A stretch of 64,000 bases of DNA from Capillidium heterosporum (lineage: Eukaryota > Entomophthoromycota > Entomophthoromycetes > Entomophthorales > Capillidiaceae). Location: positions 682,001-746,000 of the forward strand of contig WBMQ01000001.1 of assembly GCA_016630905.1 (NCBI GenBank), in the 5' to 3' direction. Made by a program: the position numbers and the translations under genes. Shown here in pieces: positions 55,969-64,000 of the stretch (within the stretch, counting starts at the first letter, position 1; the number at the start of each line of letters is the position of its first letter). The notes under the pieces are model-generated. The model was not told the origin of the DNA. It saw only the letters and a list, made by a program, of their open reading frames with translations, and ran no database searches.

Positions 55969-57170
55969 CTCCCAAACTACTATACAATAGAAAATAAAGT
56001 TTGTTGAGTTAAAGGTTGTTTTTTAAACAATGTACCTCTATATCTAAATATATGCTAAGCTAGTTTCAGAAAAACCTCTTTATACTGCCCAAATAGTCTA
56101 CCAATATATAACTCGACATAAATATAGAATTCTTAAATATAGTTGGTGACCTTGAATTTCCTTTATTAGACTTTGAACGGTTCTCAAATCTCGACCTTTG
56201 ATACAAATTGAAAAAGGTGGGTTGAAAGCTAACTTCACACCACTTTTCAACAAGCTTTTCGAAGTTTATTAGATCGATCTGTCTAGCTTTCATTGGATGC
56301 AAATGCCTTTAGGGCCGGATTAGTGAGATATAGTAGGCAAGACGGTTCGTAGACTGGGTCTATGAAGGGAAAGAAATAGCTAGCTAAGATAGTGAGTCTT
56401 TTTAGTTAACCAAATACATTATGCTAAAAGTCTAGCGAAATATGTTATACATGTCGTAGCATACTTGGAACTCCTATTGATACTTATCACAGCTTTAAAG
56501 GCATGTCGATAGAATAAAGTTTTGTTTCATAGTAATCTAACACTATAAGAAACTTGGCAACTGCATATATAAACTTTAGTATAAAGTATCGGATGCAAAA
56601 TAAACTAAATATTATCGACTTGAAATCCTTGAATTGTATTTTGACAACCAACCACTTTAATTACTGGAGAAACATTTCTATACTTTAAACTTTGATACCA
56701 TTTTGGAAGATATGTCGGTGTAGGCTATGTTGAGTTGAAACTAACTTTGCTCTAAACTAAAAAATCGGCTGCCGACCCAATATTTAAAGTAATAGCTGTA
56801 CCATTCAACTTTGAGTAGATTTTGGCAGCCTGGGAATCCTCAACCATGGTATTTTATAGTTTTGGAGATAGTGATGAGAGGCAATAGTAAGTACGGCTAG
56901 AAATTAAAATACTTGGACGTAGCCTTATCGACATCTCCTTTGTATGCTGTAAAGAAATTCTCAGTAACTTTGCTATATTTACTAAGCTATCCATAAACTT
57001 ATATGGTCTACAATTTGACAAATAAAAATGACATTTTAAACTAAACCTTTATAATATATGCCTATTAAACTAATTAAAGCTATAAATTACCGATAAAAAT
57101 TTATTCTAATGCCACATCCCCACTCCACCACGGTACGGTAGGTACTTCAAACTCCAAGTTATCAAGAAAT
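55969..57170. other. AT-rich intergenic region
   Basis: A weak ORF (56066-56302, minus) has no supporting feature. Promoter of the OPT gene at the left end. Confidence 0.55.
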
Positions 57171-58511
57171 TCAGTTCTTGCTGAACAGCATAGCCCACCA
57201 TTTCTTGAAGAAAGCCTCCTGCTCGGCCTCAGTGTACTGGGGCTTTTTACCGGGACGCTGATAGCTACCGCTCTCGTATCCTTTGGTAGGTTCCGGTTTT
57301 TTGGAGCTAACGGAACCAGCTACCGAGCTACTAGGGTTGCTGGCACTAGTTGAGGTAGCGGGCACGGCACTACTGGAGTAGGATGGTACGGATATAGGTG
57401 CTGAAGAGGAGACAGAACCGATAACCGAAGCAGTAGTTGAACTAGCTGGGTAACTAGGTTCAGTGATAGGAGTAACTGACTTGGTGCTGGAAACCAACTC
57501 AGTGGAGATGGAGGTCTCAGTTACGGTTTCATAGTCGGTGGAAGGGCCGTGGCTTGAAGTAACTACGGGGACAGAGCCGGAAGCAGAAGTAGTTTCGACG
57601 TAACTGGCAACCGAGCTGGAACCAGTGGAAGGTTTGGGTTCGTCTACCGAGTTGGATACGGAACTACTAGGACGGTAGTAATTATCGACGTAGCTAGTAG
57701 CTGGTACGGAAGCGGAAGCCGATCCAGAAGCAGGGACACTAGCGGAAGCGGAGCCTGAGGTAGGTACACTTACCGACTCGTGACCGTCGACTACTGAACT
57801 GGAGACAACACCAGTCGAGGTAGCTGGACTAGAAGGGTTATCTACCGAGCTGGAAGGGCCGCTGGTGTGAGTTCTAGTACGAGGCTTTCTAGAACGGGTC
57901 TTGGTGCGGTATTTAGAGTGACCAGAGGAAGATGCTTCAACATAGCTACTTGGAATAACACCGCTGGACTGAGAGACTGAGGCTGACGAACTGGCAGCGT
58001 GGTCGGAGGTAGGTACAGTGACGGGGGCACTAGAGGACCATCCGCCTACATAACTAGAGCTAGGAATAGCACTAGTCTGAGTCGAAGCACCATCGCTGGG
58101 GAAGTTGGTAGCGGGACGAGACTCGGGGATGCCTACGCTCCAAGTGCCTGATGGTACGCTGGACGATACACTACCACTGGCGTAAGAAGTGGGGTGGATG
58201 TCGGTAGCTGAAGTCACCGGTTTGCTGGGGTACTCGGTAGGTATTGGCGGGATGGAGCTAGAAGACCACCCGTCGACTCCAGAGTTGGTGCTGGGGGCGG
58301 GGATCGAAGTAGCTGGTACGGAGGCCGAAGCCAAGCTACTAGAGGGAGCGGAGATGGAAGTCACAGGGGTTACCTTGCTAGAAACGGGTTTGGGACGGTA
58401 GTACTGGTCGTAGTCGGCGACTTGGACTAAGTTGTCCTGGACACTAGCTGCCATAGTCTGCTGCAGAGCTAAGGTCAAAAGTACTAAAAGGTTGGCTTGG
58501 TTCATGATCAT
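57171..58511 (-). CDS. Secreted Ser/Thr-rich mucin-like protein
   Basis: Intronless, 446 aa. A signal peptide (MIMNQANLLVLLTLALQQTM) is followed by QDNLVQVADYDQYYRPKP and then about 370 residues dominated by Ser, Val, Pro, Thr and Ala, with irregular repeats such as SASVPASGSASASVPASG and two YYRP motifs. One basic patch (KYRTKTRSRKPRTRTH) interrupts the Ser-rich region. The C-terminus is a short non-repetitive helix (YTEAEQEAFFKKWWAMLFSK) rather than a GPI-anchor signal. It is probably heavily O-mannosylated and secreted or cell-wall associated. No enzymatic domain is visible. Confidence 0.85.
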   Translation of the reverse strand: MIMNQANLLVLLTLALQQTMAASVQDNLVQVADYDQYYRPKPVSSKVTPVTSISAPSSSLASASVPATSIPAPSTNSGVDGWSSSSIPPIPTEYPSKPVTSATDIHPTSYASGSVSSSVPSGTWSVGIPESRPATNFPSDGASTQTSAIPSSSYVGGWSSSAPVTVPTSDHAASSSASVSQSSGVIPSSYVEASSSGHSKYRTKTRSRKPRTRTHTSGPSSSVDNPSSPATSTGVVSSSVVDGHESVSVPTSGSASASVPASGSASASVPATSYVDNYYRPSSSVSNSVDEPKPSTGSSSVASYVETTSASGSVPVVTSSHGPSTDYETVTETSISTELVSSTKSVTPITEPSYPASSTTASVIGSVSSSAPISVPSYSSSAVPATSTSASNPSSSVAGSVSSKKPEPTKGYESGSYQRPGKKPQYTEAEQEAFFKKWWAMLFSKN

Positions 58512-59651
58512 TTTGAAGATTGTTAAATTTGAAAAGTTGTTGGAGTGATACTTTAGCTACGTCTAGTAGTTGGTCTTTAGTTTAGGGTAGTTCGAGAGTT
58601 GTCAAAAGCTCTAAATGTGCAGGTTGGATATGAGAAAGTAAGTGCCGGACTTAGCTGTAGAATATCTTGGATAATTTTCAAAGTTTGAATGTGCAAGCAG
58701 TTTATATAGTGACTGCTTTTCGGTTCGGAGTCAGAACGAAATTTAAGTTCATTACCCGCTGTAAACCTAATCACTATATAGGACAGAGTGCTGATAAGAC
58801 ATTGATATTAGACTAGCTAAAGTTCGGAATTGGACATGGCGTGCTATCATTTAGTTTTGATCCTACCAAACGGTTTTCCATCCAAACTTTATTGGGAACC
58901 ACTGCTGGAGACCTTCAGCCTGCAACAAGTGGTAAAACTTAACCACAGTTCTAAACAAAATTTATAGGTTCAAAAGCTTTATACCAGATAGCAATAGAAA
59001 ACCTCCTGTATACCTTTATTAAAGTTGGCTTTAGATGTGGTTTTGTACTAACTTGCATCGAAATATGTGATCATACATTGAATACTTTGGAGATGAGATG
59101 GGAGCTTTACAATGCTACTTGTATTGAGGATGGGCCTCAACTAGAGTGAATGCATCTCCAAAAATAAAGAATATGTTGGGATTATTATCGTAATATATTA
59201 ATGTAGTATACAGATTTCATTATACTTTGCAGTTTAAATATTAAAATAGCCAGCAATGTCTAACATTGGAAGGGTGGACTAGACCTTTTCAATCTATTTG
59301 GTTGAAGGAATATCGATGGGTACTACCACTTCATCTTTGAAGATGAATACCCAAATATCCTACTCCAAATACTTTTGAAAATGATGTAGCTGCTTTTCAA
59401 ATGCTTAGTAGAAATAAATATCTTCATTATATATACTATATATGCATAAAATCATTTGAATTAGCACTACATATCAAACTAAAGTTTGCACTAACAAAAT
59501 ATTGACGTAAGCATAAAGCATTTAGACTATTAATTCAACCCTTTAATATAATAAAATAAAAATAACATTAGAAGTTCAAAACCTATATACCGAAGACCTA
59601 TTCTAGTCTTCATCCGAGCCCATTTCCATAGCGCAGCTTATACCCTTCAAC
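58512..59651. other. AT-rich intergenic region
   Basis: Promoter of the Ser-rich protein gene and 3' flank of SRO7. No other feature seen. Confidence 0.6.
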
Positions 59652-62600
59652 TTAAAGCTGATACCATTTCTTATTCTTCTGCCGCTCATTATAGGCCCGA
59701 ATTTCAGCCAAAAAGTCTTGAGCTGCCTCACCAGTAGCTTCGATGTTTTTGTTGATATCCTTCAACTTATCTTCGCGCTCATGCAGCTTGTTAGTAGCGT
59801 TGGCCAGCATGGCGGCAAGACCACTAGGCTTCTTAGGCACTTCATCCGTAATACCATTGACTTGTCGGGCGTCAATGGGGGAAGAGCCTTCGGTATGGGG
59901 TTGAGAAGGCTTGATATTGCTGAGGGCTGGTGAGACCGGTAAACTTTTGGACTCACGCTCGGCCACTTTGGTTGGAGAACTGGACGACGAACTGAATCCT
60001 AGGGTATGGGCTGCACATACAGAGGGACTGGTATGACAGGCGTCGCTGTAAGTCCGGATTTGCACTTTGTAGTTACTCTTGGTTCGGTCCAACGGGACAA
60101 AGTTGGAGGGCCTTCCCTTGTCGAATAGTTTCAGTATGGAGTCGGGGTGAACGCCGCCCAAAGCTAGGCTGTACCAGGGGACTTCAGGGTAGGGTTGCTC
60201 AGTCGACCGCTTGGTGGAGTCGTATAGTTGGACTTTGGAGCACAGGGGGCTGCTCATGGCATCGTGGTCTTGGGTGAGGCAGAATTGCTTCAGCTCAAAT
60301 TTATCGATGTTGACAACGATCCTACCATCATGAGTAATAGTACACTGGTCGATGCTTAAAATATTAGAAATGAAGGAATATGCGCTCTTACTTGTAGGTC
60401 TTAGATAAAGCTTTGTCAGCTTGGTATAGGTGACGTAGGTTTGGCACTTTGTAGATATCGACGAAGCCTAAACTGGTGAGACACACCAGGATATTTAAGT
60501 CTAACAAATAGAGATCGTTAAATTCAAGCTTACAACAAAAAATACCTTGGTAGCGGATTAAGCGAGCTTTGATCAAGACGCCACGAGCTGGATCAATAGC
60601 CACCTCCTTTTCGATTTTCTTACTGTGATGTCGATGTAGGAAGATCTTGGTTTCGAAGCAGACGATCGAGAAATCATTAGAATCTATCAAATTCTTGGGG
60701 ATGGGCTTGGCCTTCGAATTATCTTTTTTAGAGGACGAAGTTAGAGATCTCATAAGCAACAAATTGGGCTTTAACATGGAGCTGACCATCATCCGCTTCT
60801 CCGAACCGTTTTCCTTGACTTCGGTGGGTTCGACGACACTCTCTTCCGATGTATCCTTACTCAATGAGCTGTTCCTAAAGCTGTCCTTGCTATCCTTCTT
60901 GGTCAACGCGTTCATGGTCAATGTTTTAGTGAGACGGTTGGTTGCATTGGCTGACATATCCTTGATGTTGAGCCAGGATTTGGCTTTGTGTACGCCATTC
61001 TCATCGGATTTGACCTCCTTATTCGAGACTTTGTCAGCGTCCTCTTTGATATCCTGAACCTTTTCTACATTTTCTTCCTCTTCTGCCTTCTTGATTTCCT
61101 CGGGTTCGATTTCTTTGGGGTCATCTTGGACTGGCATCTGAGTCATGTAGATCGATGTATCATTATTATAAAAAGCGATGTAAACGTTGTTGTTCACCTC
61201 ATTATTTCCACTATAAAGCTTCGACTTCAAAACACTGTAGCCAGCCTCATTATTCTGAACCAGATAGAGGTAGATGATGCCAGTGTTGGTGATACCTAAG
61301 ATCTTGAGATAGCCACTACTCTCATCGAATGAGACATCGAACTTAGAGATATACTCTATATCTTGAGTGCAGGTGGAAAATTGCGTCAAGTTGGTGTTGT
61401 TGAATCGACCTGGTGAAAAGGTAATGTCGTTTTCGTAGTATACGATGCGCTTGTCAACGACGTCGATGATACTTAAACCTCCCGAGTCGTCACTAACCAC
61501 CATATAATCCAACTTGGAGCATAAAGCGACTAATTTCCCCTTGTGACCCAACACTTCGAACAGCGGAGCTATGGTCTGGTTCTCACTACCTTGATTTACG
61601 AAGCAGTTTAGTTGAATGTCATTCTCAGTACCGTTCGACGGGGTTTCAGGTATGGATTGGTTATCTGAGATAGTCGAAGACCTTGACACAGCTTGGTTGA
61701 GGGAGGCCTGACTTACCGAGTTGGAGTTGGATTCCACTGAATCAATTGAATTTGCTGACGAAAAGCTATTGGCGGCCGATGAATGGGTTGAGCATTTAGG
61801 TTGCTGACAGAAGTTATAAACTAATATTGTAGAATCGGAAAAGCAGATGATCATATTGCCCAGTGTAACATTTAGATCTAAAGCGATGGGTTTCCGATTC
61901 TCGTAGCCTTCCAGTTTAGTCGGCCAGATGGTGAGGTGAGTCAATGGTGCCAAAATATTGGAGGAGGAGTCCCATACTTTGATAGAGCCATCTCCGTGCG
62001 AAGTCAAGATCAACTCGTAAAAGAAATGGTCCACTTGACGGGGTTGAATTATACCACCTTCGAGGGGGAGGTGAGGATTGGTATTGGTAGCCGTCGACGC
62101 ATGCTCATGGGCGATTATCGCGTTGTGAAGGTGGGAGGGACATTCAGAGAATAATTTAGAGTGGATGATGTCACAACCTAGCCATTGTAGCAGCACTGGT
62201 AACTCCAGAATCTCGCCTTGCAAATTGAATCCGACGACCGTCCCACCAGAAATGACTAACAACGAAATGGGATCTTTGCATTTCGAACCCCACGGTGAAT
62301 CGGCTGGGAAAATGCACAGCTGAGAAGAATGGGAGGATGGTAATGGGATGGCGAGCTCCGAAATCTGGTCGTTGAAAAGTGAACTGGATTGGAGACGGAT
62401 CAATCTAACGTGGGGTTTCGAACTCTCCTCATCACCCCCTAATATAAATAGAGTGGTTTCCTCCGTATTGGAGTGACTACACCATTTCAACCCAACTATA
62501 CTCGTCCTAGATTCAGGGAGGGCCAGCTCTAACGAGATATCTAAACTCTCCAAAGCTGCCGTTCGAACCCACACCGGGAAATCTTCGGTAACACTCCAGA

Positions 62601-63493
62601 AGACGATCCATCCGTTGTCATACCCAGATACTATGTGGCTTCCGTCAGGAGACCATGCCATAGCTGTAAGTTTAACTTGAGTTTCCAGCTCGTACTTTGA
62701 GTTCAACTTGAATATTTTCAACGTTTTAGAGGTCTTTATGTTAATTAAGGCGATATCCCCATCTTCACATCCGGCCAAAAGGTGGTTGCAATTAGTTGGA
62801 CTCACTTTAAGATGATTTATGGCACTTTGTAGTTTTGGTGTCTTGTACATTGACAAATATCCACATACTATGTCCAGTATATATACATTCCCTAGATCGG
62901 TTCCAAATAGTATCCACTTCGTATCAGGGTATGGCTCGATAGTCGTAACTGTATCTAAGGTGTTGTAGATCTCGTTGATAGTTATGTTGGCTATATCTAC
63001 TGAAAAAAACTGGTTGGCTTCGGTTACCGCTATAACTATTGGTAAATTGGACAAAAATAAAACTAATTTTATCGGTGCTGTCGACAGACGTAGTCGTAAA
63101 GCTAACCCGTTGTTTCCTAGTATAACTAAGCTCCCAGTTGAAGTGCCTATGAACAAGCAAAAGAATACAATTAAATAATTTTCAAATGTCGATAAAAGTA
63201 CCAATAGCTAGCAACTTTTGAACGGGGTCGTAAGAAACTTGGGTAGTGACACCGGGGAACCCATAACTCGCTATCTTTAAAATATAGAATGGATCTAATT
63301 AATAACATTACTAATCCCAAAATAATCATCGTACCTCAGTCAAGCCAAAACTTATTGTATCCTCTAATGTCGTGTCATCCTTCGATTTGGTGGCGAACTG
63401 CTTTATCTTGCTTAAAAATGGGAGTTGCTTAAAAAATCCACCGTCGCTGTTGGACCTTTCCGGTACCATCTCTTTGATTTCCTTGCTAGACAT
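59652..63493 (-). CDS. SRO7: Sro7/lethal giant larvae-tomosyn family exocytosis regulator
   Basis: Sro7-family proteins bind the t-SNARE Sec9 and act as Sec4 effectors in polarised exocytosis. Four exons (63493-63335, 63274-63202, 63146-60392, 60354-59652) give 1230 codons with the stop and need no frame correction. The N-terminus contains PFLSKIKQFATKSKDD and IASYGFPGVTTQVSYDPVQK, the usual Lgl/tomosyn entry. Two WD40 propellers follow, with WSPDGSHIVSGYDNGWIVFW and ELILTSHGDGSIKVWDSSSN as clear repeats. A Lys/Glu/Ser-rich disordered insertion lies around 60.9-61.1 kb. The C-terminus ends in an R-SNARE-like helix (NATNKLHEREDKLKDINKNI then EATGEAAQDFLAEI). The initiator is ATG 63493; a longer reading frame upstream starts only with TTG. 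Confidence 0.92.
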
Positions 63494-64000
63494 TCTTGCT
63501 GTACATTTAATTAAGGTTTCAAAGGACAAACTTTAGGAATTTCCTTTTTGCTTTTCCCATTTCCTTTTTCGACTTTGTTTTGGAATTCATCACTCCTTCA
63601 ACTCCAGAATTCAAAGTATTGTTTGTAAGGAGAGGTAAATACGTAATAATTGGATTATCAATCAATCACAATCCGTTTGAGATGAATCTACATTCGTATT
63701 TTGAAAGAGCAACTTGGCTTTGAATGACGGGAAAGTGAGCAAAGGTTCTACCTTGTAGTTCATCCATTCAGTATTCTATCTACCTCTGACAAATAACCAG
63801 CACCCATTATCAAACCAAGTATTTTCATAAAAGATGGAACAGTTGATATTCCAAATGGAACTTTAGCGTAAACTAATGGGAATTAGCTGTGTATGCCAGG
63901 AAATCCCCCGTCTTTTATTTTTAACACCATTACATTTGACAATAAAACTGTTGGAAGCACCAATTTGGTTCTAAAGTAGTGTCATAAAAACTCGTATATG
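63494..64000. other. Upstream region of SRO7, window end
   Basis: AT-rich promoter-side sequence; no further gene seen before the window ends. Confidence 0.6.

Noticed and set aside
56066-56302. 78-aa minus-strand ORF
   Set aside because: Low-complexity AT-rich context, no motif, no signal peptide and no paralogue in the window.

Overview
The window looks like nuclear DNA of a fungus. Genes are split by many short AT-rich GT-AG introns (mostly 34-66 nt) and separated by AT-rich spacers of 0.1-2 kb. The gene set is fungal: STE50 (SAM plus Ras-association domains), SEC72, an OPT-family transporter, SRO7 with an R-SNARE-like tail, SEC4, ADA3/NGG1, middle-homology-region regulators and a HAL5-type kinase. 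Complex I is present (NDUFA9 homologue), which excludes the yeasts that lost it. A homologue of the U11/U12 snRNP protein SNRNP25 suggests an early-diverging fungus that keeps minor-spliceosome parts. The species cannot be named from the sequence.

Layout. 0-12.7 kb: an unrecognised 8-exon gene divergent from KAE1, a degenerate-looking exon chain, a protein with a duplicated module, a HAL5-like pseudokinase, tRNA-Ser(GCT) and RPF1. 13.8-18.1 kb: two tandem paralogues related to the middle homology region of fungal zinc-cluster regulators, both without a zinc cluster. 18.2-25.9 kb: NDUFA9, a cyclin, an RNase H-fold protein, SSU72, SEC72 and SNRNP25. 27-38.5 kb: an accessory region with five copies of one small secreted six-cysteine protein gene, two small membrane-protein ORFs, and a long, apparently perfect inverted repeat (1374-bp arms). 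39.9-53.7 kb: SEC4, ADA3, RPB2, STE50 and BCS1. 53.9-63.5 kb: the OPT transporter, a Ser-rich secreted protein and SRO7. SEC4 and SRO7 act in the same exocytic step.

Main observation. Several conserved housekeeping genes can be read through only if one nucleotide is skipped (+1) at one or two points: RPB2 twice, BCS1 once, ADA3 once, STE50 once, with weaker candidates in the RNase H-like gene and in the 3.6-4.8 kb exon chain. All events go in the same direction, and most candidate points lie on a frame-0 stop codon, often UGA followed by C or U. This could be programmed +1 frameshifting or assembly errors; the sequence alone cannot decide.

Second observation. The five secreted-protein genes share a TATA-proximal block and a second element at an almost constant distance (about 290-320 bp) from the start codon, so the array looks co-regulated and recently duplicated.
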